Of a DNA stretch of 64,000 bases, positions 7,209 through 15,119 are shown piece after piece (positions within the stretch are counted from its first letter, which is position 1; each line of letters begins with the position of its first letter). Location: assembly GCF_024498135.1 (NCBI RefSeq), contig NZ_JANHOH010000001.1:124001-188000 (forward strand), given 5' to 3'. The translations under genes and the position numbers were made by a program. This DNA comes from Mucilaginibacter aquariorum. GTDB taxonomy: Bacteria; Bacteroidota; Bacteroidia; Sphingobacteriales; Sphingobacteriaceae. A model generated the notes under the pieces. It was given only the letters and a program-made list of their open reading frames with translations, was not told where the DNA came from and searched no databases.

Positions 7209-9200
7209 TTAAAATAGACTAGCTTGTTCAGTTCCCGATCCATTAATATCTTGTTGATAAGCGCGTATCAGTCCAATAAGTCCGGCGCCGTATTGCCCGG
7301 CTTTATGCTGGCCCACGCCTTTGATGGCTCCCAGTGCTTTTAAGGTAGCCGGTAGTTTTTCCGCAATAATAGCTGCCGCTCTTTCCGAAAGTACCATGCC
7401 CGGCATAACCTTCTCTTTGGCAGCCGTCTCTTCACGCCAACCAAGTAACTGCTCATACAGCTTTTCGTTTGGAATAGCATTCAAGGCTTTTAGATATGAA
7501 CGGTTATAACTGTTCAACTTATTTTTGCTGAGCGCTATATAAGCGGTCGTAGTAAAGGGATTAACTGCAAAATGTTCCAGCAGGCTGATACGATTCATTA
7601 GCCAAATGATGAGCTGATCTGCTTTAGCAGCTTTATCTTTAGATTGATTGATCAACAAAGGTAATTGCAGGTGCAGGGTTTCAGTGGTTGTTTTGAGTTT
7701 TTCCAAGAAATAAGTGGCGGCTTGTTGGCTGCGTTCAGGGTTCAACTGTTTCCTGAATTTTGCAGCCACGTCCAAAATATCTTTTTTCAGGTCAGGCAGG
7801 ATTGTGTCAAAACCTGCCAGTTTTACCTGCATTGGTGTAAAGTTAAAAAGTTCAGTCATCAGGAACTGCTGGTATAGTTGCCGGTCACGTTCCAGGCTTT
7901 TGGCATTGGGTTGTATAGCTTTGGCCTGTTCGTTAAAACGTGCAACAGCCGGGTCACCGATGATGTTGTGGGAGGCGATGGGATTGCGCAATACCATCCC
8001 TGACAAGCTACGGCAGCGGCTGAGTGCTACATATGCCTGCCCGTGGGCAAATGACTCCGAAACGTCAATGATAGCCTTATCAAAACTTAAGCCCTGGCTT
8101 TTATGGATAGTGATGGCCCAGGCCAGTTTTAAAGGTATCTGCGCAAAGCTTCCGGCGTTGGTTTCATTTATCGCTTCGCCCTCCAGTTGGTACTTCACGT
8201 TACTCCATTCCAGGGCTTCAACAATAAGTTCTTTGTCTTCCCGGTCGCATTGCACATACACGGTTTGAGCCTCCATACGGGTGATGGTGCCTATCTTGCC
8301 GTTATAAAACAATTTTTCTGCAGAACTATCATTTTTAACGAACATAACCTGCGCGCCAACCTTTAGCTTGAGGCTGGTTTCGGTTGGGTAAGCATCCTTA
8401 GGGAATTCCCCGCGGATGGTTGCTGTAAACTCCTGTTCTTGCCCCGGTAGTGCTTCCAGCCATTCGGTATTTATTTGTTGCGCGATGTTATTATGGGTAG
8501 TAAGCGTTATATAAGGGTCGTTGTTATCAGGTCTGAAGGCGGGCACATACCTTGCATTTAAAATTTCAAGGCTGGGTGCGCTGATGGTTTGGTTGCGTAC
8601 TTCGTTCAGAATATCAACGAAAGCCTGTTCCTTTTGCCGGAACACGTGGTCAAGTTCGATACGTACATAGGGCGCCTTTTGCATTACCAGGCTGCTGAAG
8701 AAATAGGGTGTGGTATAATAGGGGCGTAGAACACCCCATTCCTCCTCACGGATGATAGGGCTGAGTTGGGAAAGATCGCCAATGAGCAATAGTTGCACAC
8801 CTCCAAAGGGATAGTCAGTACCCTTAATATTCCGTAAAATCAAATCGATCTGGTCCATCACATCGGGCCTCACCATACTGATCTCGTCAATGATCAATAA
8901 TTCTAAAGTAGCCAGCAGCTCTTTCTTTTCCTGGCTGTAATGAACCTCAGGACGGTCGGTACCTGCCGGGATGATAGGCCCGAAAGGTAGCTGAAAAAAG
9001 GAATGGATGGTCATGCCTCCCGCATTGATCGCTGCTACACCGGTAGGTGCAATTACCGCGAGTTTCTTTTTACTTTCCTGCCGGATCTTTTGTAAAAACG
9101 TAGTTTTACCGGTACCTGCTTTACCGGTCAGGAAAACTACAGTATTAGTGGATTCTAAATAATCATAGGCCAGTTGTATGGCCGGGTTCAACTCACTCAT
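7209..9200 (-). CDS. Pif1/RecD2-like SF1 helicase with C-terminal HRDC domain
   Basis: The longest frame begins at 9296, but the ATG at 9200 (MSELNPAIQLAYDYL) is preferred because family similarity starts there; this gives 663 aa. Walker A GKAGTGKTT lies at residues ~26-34, Walker B LLIIDEISMV at ~105, GDLSQLSP (motif III) at ~140. A late motif VI-like HKSQGLSFDKAIIDVS and YVALSRCRS complete an SF1B Pif1-type helicase. The last ~80 residues (YEQLLGWREETAAKE, TLKALGAIKGVGQHKAGQYG) form an HRDC nucleic-acid-binding domain. Role: ATP-dependent 5'-3' DNA unwinding in replication or repair. This Pif1-HRDC architecture is common in Bacteroidota. Probably co-transcribed with the CHAD gene upstream, though the gap is ~150 nt. 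Confidence 0.88.
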   Translation of the reverse strand: MSELNPAIQLAYDYLESTNTVVFLTGKAGTGKTTFLQKIRQESKKKLAVIAPTGVAAINAGGMTIHSFFQLPFGPIIPAGTDRPEVHYSQEKKELLATLELLIIDEISMVRPDVMDQIDLILRNIKGTDYPFGGVQLLLIGDLSQLSPIIREEEWGVLRPYYTTPYFFSSLVMQKAPYVRIELDHVFRQKEQAFVDILNEVRNQTISAPSLEILNARYVPAFRPDNNDPYITLTTHNNIAQQINTEWLEALPGQEQEFTATIRGEFPKDAYPTETSLKLKVGAQVMFVKNDSSAEKLFYNGKIGTITRMEAQTVYVQCDREDKELIVEALEWSNVKYQLEGEAINETNAGSFAQIPLKLAWAITIHKSQGLSFDKAIIDVSESFAHGQAYVALSRCRSLSGMVLRNPIASHNIIGDPAVARFNEQAKAIQPNAKSLERDRQLYQQFLMTELFNFTPMQVKLAGFDTILPDLKKDILDVAAKFRKQLNPERSQQAATYFLEKLKTTTETLHLQLPLLINQSKDKAAKADQLIIWLMNRISLLEHFAVNPFTTTAYIALSKNKLNSYNRSYLKALNAIPNEKLYEQLLGWREETAAKEKVMPGMVLSERAAAIIAEKLPATLKALGAIKGVGQHKAGQYGAGLIGLIRAYQQDINGSGTEQASLF

Positions 9201-9357
9201 CTCTTTTGCAATATTACAAGGATCATTTAAAATTACGGCCTTTGTGGAAAACACTTTATGGCGATGCCTGATGTCGGGGTATGGCGCGGCAGGCAATTGT
9301 ATAGAAGGAAGAAATAAATCAAACGGGAATTTCTGTTCAAATTCTAATGCCCACGAT

Positions 9358-10149
9358 TTAATCGATCTGGCCCAGCGGCAGATCCACCACTGTAGTTGCC
9401 CGGTTATAAAAATCTTTGATCAAGCCGCTGATCTTTCTTTTCAGCTGCTTTAGCTCTTTTTTTATAGATTCGACCACCGAGGCAGAACCTTCTTCCTCAT
9501 TTGAGAAGAGTTCGATTGCTACCTGCTTGTCGTGCCAATCTCCTATAGCGGTCTGCACCTGTTCAAGATAATCTTCGTTAACGGCAAGATTGAGCACGGG
9601 TTTAACCATCGAGTAATTGTAGATGAGCATTTTGATTTGCTTGCGGCAATCATGCAGTGAAGCCTCTGGGCGTTGCGATTGAAGGCAAAGCGCGATCTTT
9701 TCCAACTGCTGCCGATAATACATTGATAGGTGGACATTGCTGAACTGTGGGATCGCTTTTTTAAGTCTCCTTCTCGTGTTACGTATTCTGGCCAGGTGTT
9801 TAGTGGATGCGGACTGGAATTGGGCTGTCGACTCTTTCATTAATCGGTACTGCCCGCGCATAAAGGCCGTAGGCTCTTGCTGATATTCTTTACTTAGCTC
9901 ATGTGTGATATAGGCATTCCTGATTACGCCGGCAGCTTTAAAGATTTTGCGCACGGGTTTTAGTTGTTTTTCCAGATTGTGACCATTTTCTCCACTGTCT
10001 GCCAGCACCAGGAATGCCCGTAGCCTTTTTACCTGCACGCGGAAATGGTGCAACGCCTCTTGTTTACCTTTTTTGTCAAACGTCTTTAAATCAGTTTTGA
10101 GTTTGGCCCACTCATGTCTGAAATAGTTCAATTGATCTTTCTTTTTCAT
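9358..10149 (-). CDS. CHAD domain protein (polyphosphate-binding)
   Basis: 263 aa, strongly basic, all helical. It has the CHAD signature of conserved His/Lys/Arg in two four-helix bundles: ALHHFRVQVKRLRAFL near residues 32-47 and SLHDCRKQIKMLIYNY in the second half. CHAD domains bind inorganic polyphosphate through these basic residues and are found in polyphosphate granule proteins or next to phosphate metabolism enzymes. No CYTH/thiamine-triphosphatase domain is fused here. Starts at ATG 10149. Its proximity to the phosphonate locus to the right may be coincidental. Confidence 0.85.
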   Translation of the reverse strand: MKKKDQLNYFRHEWAKLKTDLKTFDKKGKQEALHHFRVQVKRLRAFLVLADSGENGHNLEKQLKPVRKIFKAAGVIRNAYITHELSKEYQQEPTAFMRGQYRLMKESTAQFQSASTKHLARIRNTRRRLKKAIPQFSNVHLSMYYRQQLEKIALCLQSQRPEASLHDCRKQIKMLIYNYSMVKPVLNLAVNEDYLEQVQTAIGDWHDKQVAIELFSNEEEGSASVVESIKKELKQLKRKISGLIKDFYNRATTVVDLPLGQID

Positions 10150-10260
10150 CGCTTAAACAGAACAAGGGATAGTACTTTTGGTTTGCCGGCACCGGGAACT
10201 GCCTTTTACGCAATGGGGGATTGCACTTAACTTAGATCAACGGGGGAAGTGAGGTGCTAA

Positions 10261-10404
10261 AATTCTTTGACGCGCGAACACCCTGCCGATATCGAACACG
10301 CGCTTATATCGGTTAAAGATATGCCATCAACGTTTTATAAGGTTGTTGCCGAAAATGAGTTTAACACGCTTAGCAGGTGGATTGTGCCCGAAACTAAAAA
10401 GTAA
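10261..10404 (+). pseudogene. C-terminal fragment of an unrecognised gene
   Basis: A plus-strand frame of 47 codons runs from just after a TAA (10258-10260) to a TAA at 10402-10404. It reads like genuine protein (REHPADIEHALISVKDMPST, then NTLSRWIVPETKK), but no ATG precedes it except the internal one at 10321, and a TTG at 10267. The most economical view is the leftover 3' end of a deleted gene. A tiny real ORF of 27 codons from 10321 is less likely. No family recognised. Confidence 0.35.
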
Positions 10405-10411
10405 TTATGTA

Positions 10412-10442
10412 TTGCAGCGCGGTGGTTAAAATCGCGCTGCAA
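10412..10442. terminator. Hairpin at the end of the phosphonate catabolic operon
   Basis: A perfect 10-bp stem, TTGCAGCGCG (10412-10421) against CGCGCTGCAA (10433-10442), with an 11-nt loop. It overlaps the last codons and stop of the FAD oxidoreductase gene and is followed on the minus strand by an A/T-rich stretch with TTTTT. Probable intrinsic terminator or 3'-end stabilising structure of the 13550-10426 operon. Confidence 0.5.
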
Positions 10443-11553
10443 TTATTTGCTCGCAAAGGCCGAATGATAATGTCATTCCATTACCGCCAAGGCCATTTAT
10501 AATGGTTACACCGGGTTCTGCATCTACAATCAATTCGGTTTGGCCGGTAGTCATTTTGGCGTAGGTGCCATTCCAGGTTTGTATTACGCGGGTATCCTTA
10601 AAACTGGAGAAAGTTTGCAGGTATTTTAAGATCATTTGGTTGATGAAATCTTTATCGAAAGGATCATGCACCAGGCCGTATTCGTGCGAATCGCCAACGG
10701 TAATTTCGCCGGTATGGTTCTGCGCCGCCATTACATGGATTCCCCATTTTAAATATTCAGCATATTCTTCTTCGTAGCGTTTGCGAAGGGCAGGTAGGGC
10801 AAGTGCCGTTTGAAAGCCCGGGTAATGGATCATGCTTAAACTACCGCAAAGCGCGGGGCCAATGCGCCAGTTATTGGGTTGCGCGGCCAGGCGCATCATC
10901 TGCAATTTACATTTGGTGATCTCAAAAGAGGTGAACAGTTCCGGATAAAGGGTTTCAAACTCTGCACCACTGCAAATAAATATCCTGTCGGCATGGAATT
11001 GTTTGCTGCCAGATGTTACGGTAGACGTGGTAACATGGCTAATGGCTGTATTCCAGTAAAAAGTTACTCCGTGTTTTTCTGCTAAATATTTTGCTACAGC
11101 AGCAATCGCCGCACGCGCTTCAACAATCATTTCGGTGCCGCTCCACAATGCGCCTTTAAGTCCGTCCGGATTTACACCCGCTGATCTTTCGAGGGCTTGT
11201 TGCGGAGTTAGCAAGGCACAATCGCGGTTGTTTTTACTAATATCAGCGTACTGTTCTATTACTTCCAACTCATCATTATGGTAAGCCAAATGCAGTGAGC
11301 CAACCTCATCATGCCAGATCCCGGCTTCGGCACAGATTTGTTTCCATATGCTGCGCGATAGCATGGCGCGCTCAAATAGTGGCCCGGTTGGCTGCCCTAT
11401 AGGCCAAACCATCCCAAAATTGCGAATAGATGCGCCAACAGCACGCTCGTTACGCTCAAATACGCTTACGCTGTAGCCACGGATTGCCAGGGCCCGGGCC
11501 GTTGCCAGCCCAACAATGCCTGCACCAATTACAATGGCTGATGGTTTCCTCAT
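10426..11553 (-). CDS. FAD-dependent oxidoreductase, phosphonate-associated (TIGR03364 type)
   Basis: 375 aa. N-terminal Rossmann motif VIGAGIVGLATARALAIRG with ERNERAVGASIRNFGM directly after it: the GASxRNFGM(V/I)WPIGQP signature marks the TIGR03364 group of DAO-like flavoenzymes found in phosphonate operons. Close relatives have been linked to oxidation of (N-methyl-)2-aminoethylphosphonate to phosphonoacetaldehyde; I recall this from the literature on phosphonate gene clusters and it is not proven for this protein. A C-terminal DAO motif GLGGNGMTLS binds FAD. The start ATG overlaps the stop of the DUF5690 transporter by 4 nt (ATGA), indicating translational coupling. The product aldehyde would be the substrate of the HAD enzyme at 12867-13550 in the same operon. 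Confidence 0.82.
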   Translation of the reverse strand: MRKPSAIVIGAGIVGLATARALAIRGYSVSVFERNERAVGASIRNFGMVWPIGQPTGPLFERAMLSRSIWKQICAEAGIWHDEVGSLHLAYHNDELEVIEQYADISKNNRDCALLTPQQALERSAGVNPDGLKGALWSGTEMIVEARAAIAAVAKYLAEKHGVTFYWNTAISHVTTSTVTSGSKQFHADRIFICSGAEFETLYPELFTSFEITKCKLQMMRLAAQPNNWRIGPALCGSLSMIHYPGFQTALALPALRKRYEEEYAEYLKWGIHVMAAQNHTGEITVGDSHEYGLVHDPFDKDFINQMILKYLQTFSSFKDTRVIQTWNGTYAKMTTGQTELIVDAEPGVTIINGLGGNGMTLSFGLCEQIIAARF

Positions 11554-12860
11554 ATGGTAGAAAATTTTAATTCGCTTTCTTTAACAGTTTTTTTGCGTGC
11601 CGATTGTAAAAAATATATCAACGACAGAATGCCGCAAATTCCGCCTACGATAGCTACGATCATTACACCTTCTTTAAAAAATGCATCCCAGCTAATATTG
11701 GGCCTGCCCAGTTCTTTTATCAGTAATATACTCACGCTGCCCAGATAACCCATAGAGTCGGCCACATACATTACAAAACCTACGTTGCCTTTGTAATGGA
11801 AGGTGGCTATCATCCGCTCAAAAAATATAGCGTTGTAAGGTACGTAACCCAGGTAAAGGCCAAGGCCGGCCATTGTCATCCAACTAACCGGGCTTATCAT
11901 TTTTAGCGAAAACATAACTGTTGATGCCCCAACCAATACACAACCGCCAATGATCATTATATGTATAACGCTAAACGCTTTAAGGTTTTTGCGAATGAGG
12001 ATAAGCAAACTCATGGCAACCAAAACTATGATGGATATTTGAGTATCTATTTTGGTGTAAATTGTGCGGTCTTTAATACCCAGGCTGTTCCAGATCTCTA
12101 CCTCAAAATTATCGCGGATATCGCGCATTATGGTTAGCAGTACGTAAATGATAAGCGTAAGGACAATGCCCGGTAAAAAGCGGATGATAAAGTGTTTACG
12201 CTCATCAGCGTTCATGGGTAGGCGCTCGGTGCGTAATAATTTATCTTCGATTGTTTGCGGGGGCATCAGCTCCAGCATCAGCACAAAAAGCATGAGGGGG
12301 ATGGCGAACAAAACGCCCGTTAAAAACGGCATATTATATTCGCTAACATGGTATACATGTATCAGTGTTTGCCCAATGGTTTTCACAAATCCCGAACCAA
12401 ATATCAGGCTGATAGAGAGTACAGCGGCCATAAACTCAGTAGAGCGACGGCCTTCCAGGTAACCAAATACCAAACCCCATATTAACCCAAGCGGGAAGCC
12501 GTTCACAAATAGGAAAACGATATTATAAGGCGCGGGCACAATAGCAAAACCTAATAATGCCAGCCATGATATCCCTACCAGAACAAGGATAGTTAAACCA
12601 CGTTTTTTTCCTTTAACCTCGGCTATAAAACGGATGCCGTAAAATTTACTTAGCGTATAACCCACTATTTGCGCAATAACCAGCCATACCTTATAATCTA
12701 CATGTAAGTATTGCTGGCCCGGATAAGTGCCCGCTGCAAATGCTTTACGAAAAGCATACATAGATGTGTAAGCCCCAAAGGCCGATAGGGCAGCCAACAC
12801 AGAAATAAGCGCGTAAGGCCATTTAGCTACCTGTGCCTTCAGTTGGTGGGTTAAAGCCAT
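11550..12860 (-). CDS. DUF5690 family MFS-like transporter
   Basis: 436 aa with about 12 predicted membrane helices. It starts KWPYALISVLAALSAFGAYT and has YLEGRRSTEFMAA and GLYLGYVPYNAIFFERMIA segments typical of the DUF5690 family, an MFS branch found in Bacteroidota. Its substrate is not known. Here it sits between a phosphonatase-like hydrolase (6 nt away) and the FAD oxidoreductase (4-nt overlap), so inner-membrane uptake of 2-aminoethylphosphonate or a related organophosphonate is the natural inference. It contains NFEVEIWNSLGIKD between helices, a charged loop. Start ATG at 12860. Confidence 0.8.
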   Translation of the reverse strand: MALTHQLKAQVAKWPYALISVLAALSAFGAYTSMYAFRKAFAAGTYPGQQYLHVDYKVWLVIAQIVGYTLSKFYGIRFIAEVKGKKRGLTILVLVGISWLALLGFAIVPAPYNIVFLFVNGFPLGLIWGLVFGYLEGRRSTEFMAAVLSISLIFGSGFVKTIGQTLIHVYHVSEYNMPFLTGVLFAIPLMLFVLMLELMPPQTIEDKLLRTERLPMNADERKHFIIRFLPGIVLTLIIYVLLTIMRDIRDNFEVEIWNSLGIKDRTIYTKIDTQISIIVLVAMSLLILIRKNLKAFSVIHIMIIGGCVLVGASTVMFSLKMISPVSWMTMAGLGLYLGYVPYNAIFFERMIATFHYKGNVGFVMYVADSMGYLGSVSILLIKELGRPNISWDAFFKEGVMIVAIVGGICGILSLIYFLQSARKKTVKESELKFSTI

Positions 12861-12866
12861 GGCAGG

Positions 12867-13550
12867 TTAGTTAATGATGTTTATAACATCAGCTATATCA
12901 TCAATGATATGGGTAGGGTTGTAGGGCTCCAGCTCGGCGCGGGTGAAAGCCCCTGTGGTTACTGCTATTACATATTTACAGCCGGCGTTTTGGCCCTCGC
13001 GGATATCTACTTCGGTATCGCCAACCTTGGCTACCTGCTGCGGGTCTGTTATATCCGCGAGTTTCATTAACTGGTTGATCATGGAGGGAGCGGGGCGACC
13101 CTCGTCCACCTCGTCAGATCCTATCAGATAGTCTATCAGTCCTTTTTCGCACCACTGTAAACGCTGTATAATTGTTTGTGCTATGTCTTTAGAAAAACCT
13201 GTATTGATGCCAATTTTAATACCCGAATATTTTAATGCAGCCAGGGTGGCTTCGGCATTGGGCAGGGCTTCTAAAACTGGTGCAGTTTGATAATATCGGA
13301 TCATCAGGTCTATAAATTCCTGGTGGATCTGGTGTATAAGCTGTGGGGTTATTTTAGTTACATCAGGCTCGTGTTGATGTAACATTTTGGTAATGGCGAT
13401 ACTTTTTTCGTATCCCATTAAAGGGTTAACATCTGCTACAGTTACGTGGTAACCGTATTTTTTCATCGCTGTGCTAAACGTGTCAGCTACTTTATTTTCA
13501 TCTTTGACCGTGGTGCCGGCCATATCAAACACAACAAGTTTAATAGACAT
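12867..13550 (-). CDS. Phosphonatase-like HAD hydrolase (TIGR03351 type)
   Basis: 227 aa. HAD motif I is FDMAGTTVKD with nucleophile Asp9; the DxAGTT variant is typical of phosphonoacetaldehyde hydrolase (PhnX) and its relatives. The cap region contains LMGYEKS, placing a Lys (residue 49) where PhnX carries its Schiff-base Lys in an MGxxK context. Motif II is NTGFSKD and motif III/IV is KVGDTEVDIREG. Predicted reaction: cleavage of the C-P bond of phosphonoacetaldehyde or a close analogue, releasing phosphate. First gene of a three-gene operon reading left, with a promoter/operator at 13566-13604. PhnX proper is about 270 aa, so this belongs to the shorter phosphonatase-like group and the substrate needs testing. 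Confidence 0.82.
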   Translation of the reverse strand: MSIKLVVFDMAGTTVKDENKVADTFSTAMKKYGYHVTVADVNPLMGYEKSIAITKMLHQHEPDVTKITPQLIHQIHQEFIDLMIRYYQTAPVLEALPNAEATLAALKYSGIKIGINTGFSKDIAQTIIQRLQWCEKGLIDYLIGSDEVDEGRPAPSMINQLMKLADITDPQQVAKVGDTEVDIREGQNAGCKYVIAVTTGAFTRAELEPYNPTHIIDDIADVINIIN

Positions 13551-13565
13551 TGCTAAATATTTCAG

Positions 13566-13604
13566 TTTAGCAATAGTAAACTTTGTTTATTAATTATAAA
13601 CTAA
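13566..13604 (-). promoter_or_regulatory. Promoter/operator of the phosphonate catabolic operon
   Basis: This 39-nt block matches, in reverse complement, the block at 15054-15092 before the SusC gene (34 of 39 positions). It holds a perfect palindrome TAAAC-TTT-GTTTA (13577-13589) and, centred exactly 20 nt further upstream, a half-site TAAAC (13597-13601) whose partner arm is degenerate. On the minus strand TACTATTG (13571-13578), a one-mismatch -7 element, follows a TTTA at -33 position with an 18-nt spacer. The palindrome thus overlaps the promoter. The adjacent XRE-cupin regulator is the obvious candidate ligand-responsive binder. Confidence 0.65.
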
Positions 13605-13628
13605 CGTAGTGTTAAGATATGTTTAAGT

Positions 13629-14204
13629 TTAGTTAGGGGCTTCAAAGAAATAAATAACCAGCATACGTGCCATTTCATTCCCGATATTTTTTGGCGTGTG
13701 TGGTATTCGTCCATCAAAAAGCATAGAGTCTCCTTGATTTAGCGTATACGTAGTATCATCAAATTCGTACTCTATAGTTCCGTTTAAAATATATTTATAC
13801 TCATAGGCCTCAGTTTCAACTTTCGGCCGGTTTGCGTCGGGTTCCAGCTCCAGTATTACAATGTCAACTGTAGAGTGTTTTATAGACTGGGTAAAAATGC
13901 GATGGTAATGAAAACCCTCTGCGTGCTCTTTTTCAAAATGATGGTACTCGGCCTGTCTGCGTATAATAAGCGGAAATTTTTTGCCGGCGTCTATATCTTT
14001 GAAAAACACGTTCAGATCTATCTCTAATGCCTTAATAATATCAATTAAAACAATGAGGGAGGGTACAGTACGGCTATTTTCTATTTGAGAAATAAGCCCC
14101 TTACTTACGTTTGCACGTGAGGCCAGTTCCTGTACGGTTATATTTTTTTCGCGGCGTTTCTCTTTAATCCGGTTACTGATCTGGATCAGTACATCATCTT
14201 CCAT
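13629..14204 (-). CDS. XRE family regulator with C-terminal cupin domain
   Basis: 191 aa. Residues ~8-62 form a helix-turn-helix of the XRE/HTH_3 type (TVQELASRANVSKGLISQIE, SRTVPSLIVL); residues ~110-185 form a cupin_2 barrel (ELEPDANRPKVETEAYEYKY, LNQGDSMLFDGRIPHTPKN). In this family the cupin senses a small ligand and the HTH binds operators near neighbouring catabolic genes. It lies between the phosphonate operon on the left and the HD oxygenase and SusC/D genes on the right, divergent from the latter. The TAAAC-N3-GTTTA palindromes at 13577, 15049 and 15069 are its likely sites. Start ATG at 14204. Confidence 0.87.
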   Translation of the reverse strand: MEDDVLIQISNRIKEKRREKNITVQELASRANVSKGLISQIENSRTVPSLIVLIDIIKALEIDLNVFFKDIDAGKKFPLIIRRQAEYHHFEKEHAEGFHYHRIFTQSIKHSTVDIVILELEPDANRPKVETEAYEYKYILNGTIEYEFDDTTYTLNQGDSMLFDGRIPHTPKNIGNEMARMLVIYFFEAPN

Positions 14205-14344
14205 TTGTATTTAACATTTGTTGAATGGCGGTTAAAGTAGATAATAAATTTAAACATGGCAAGGCATTTTAGCTTATTTAACATCTTGCAAATTATATGA
14301 TGCTAATTTAATCTTAGAATAATATTAGGCTGCTTTATTTGCTA

Positions 14345-14357
14345 TAAACAATGTATA
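14345..14357 (+). promoter_or_regulatory. Candidate third operator copy abutting the HD oxygenase start
   Basis: TAAAC-AAT-GTATA differs by one base from the palindrome TAAAC-N3-GTTTA found at the two other promoters of this locus. It ends directly before the ATG at 14358. No second copy 20 nt away and no clear -7 element is visible, so this may be chance in A/T-rich DNA. Confidence 0.3.
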
Positions 14358-14939
14358 ATGACCCCACTTGCGTCTACTCCCGAAGAAATTGTGAACGAAG
14401 TGTTTGCTTTGTATGAACAACATGGCGACGAAGATTATATCGGCGAGCCGGTATCTCAACTCGAGCATATGTCGCAGGCGGCCATGCTTGCCCGGGCCGA
14501 GGGGTATGATGACGAAGTAGTGTTGGCCGCTTTTTTCCATGATATAGGCCACTTGTGTGCTGCCAGCGCCGAAGTTGGGAGTATGGATGGAATGGGTAAT
14601 ATAGATCATGAAAAACTTGGTGCCGATTATTTGTTAGACCGGGGTTTTTCGCCACGTTTGGCTAAGTTGGTTAATGGCCATGTTATTGCCAAACGCTACC
14701 TTACCTACAAACACCCCGAGTATTTTGAAAAGTTATCGCCGGCCAGCCGTGCAACCTTGAACTTTCAGGGCGGGGTGATGAGTGGAGCAGAAGCTGCCGA
14801 ATTTGAACAAAACCCCGATGCCGATCTGATAATTAGAATGCGTTACTGGGACGACGCCGCTAAATTTCAAAACATGCCTGTTAACAATATAGCATATTTA
14901 AAAGAGATAGCTATTAAACACCTTTCGGGTAATTTATAG
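14358..14939 (+). CDS. PhnZ-like HD-domain oxygenase (phosphonate degradation, TIGR03276 type)
   Basis: 193 aa HD-domain protein. The metal ligands of PhnZ-type mixed-valence di-iron oxygenases can all be placed: His37 (LEH), His61-Asp62 (FFHDIGH), His84 (NIDHEK), His108 (VNGHVIAKR) and Asp165 (RYWDDAAKF). Tyr27 and Glu30 (YIGEPVSQLEH) occupy the spacing of the PhnZ Tyr24/Glu27 pair that closes over the substrate, and Lys112 is at the phosphonate-binding position. PhnZ oxidatively cleaves 2-amino-1-hydroxyethylphosphonate to glycine and phosphate. No PhnY-type 2-oxoglutarate dioxygenase is in the window, so the hydroxylated substrate must come from elsewhere or be imported. Divergent from the regulator gene, upstream of SusC. 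Confidence 0.87.
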   Translation: MTPLASTPEEIVNEVFALYEQHGDEDYIGEPVSQLEHMSQAAMLARAEGYDDEVVLAAFFHDIGHLCAASAEVGSMDGMGNIDHEKLGADYLLDRGFSPRLAKLVNGHVIAKRYLTYKHPEYFEKLSPASRATLNFQGGVMSGAEAAEFEQNPDADLIIRMRYWDDAAKFQNMPVNNIAYLKEIAIKHLSGNL

Positions 14940-15048
14940 CTGTTTTTTAATGGGCATGTTAAATTCTTTTTATGAGCATGTATCTGTTTTGTTACAATTA
15001 GGTTGCTGCTTAATTTTAAATCAATAAAGGTTTAAAGTTTACTTAATC

Positions 15049-15092
15049 TAAACTTAGTTTACGAATAATAAACAAAGTTTAGTATTGCCAAA
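15049..15092 (+). promoter_or_regulatory. Promoter with paired operators, upstream of the phosphonate SusC gene
   Basis: Two perfect 13-nt palindromes, TAAAC-TTA-GTTTA (15049-15061) and TAAAC-AAA-GTTTA (15069-15081), have centres 20 nt apart, about two helical turns. The segment 15054-15092 repeats the block at 13566-13604 (34/39). A -7-like TAGTATTG lies at 15080-15087, with the first palindrome over the -33 region and the second reaching into the -7 element. Such overlap suggests repression by the nearby XRE-cupin protein until its ligand is present. Confidence 0.68.
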
Positions 15093-15119
15093 TAATCTCT
15101 CACAAATTATTTAGCAGCA

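Noticed and set aside
7714..8268. 184-codon plus-strand frame inside the helicase gene
   Set aside because: Antisense shadow; Ser/Cys-rich composition and no motif.
9358..10149. CHAD gene as part of the phosphonate locus
   Set aside because: Polyphosphate binding is thematically close, but it lies beyond a terminator-like hairpin and a gene fragment and lacks the shared operator.
14205..14357. Possible riboswitch in the divergent region of the XRE-cupin gene
   Set aside because: Only A/T-rich sequence with a partial operator; no stable stems or known aptamer core.
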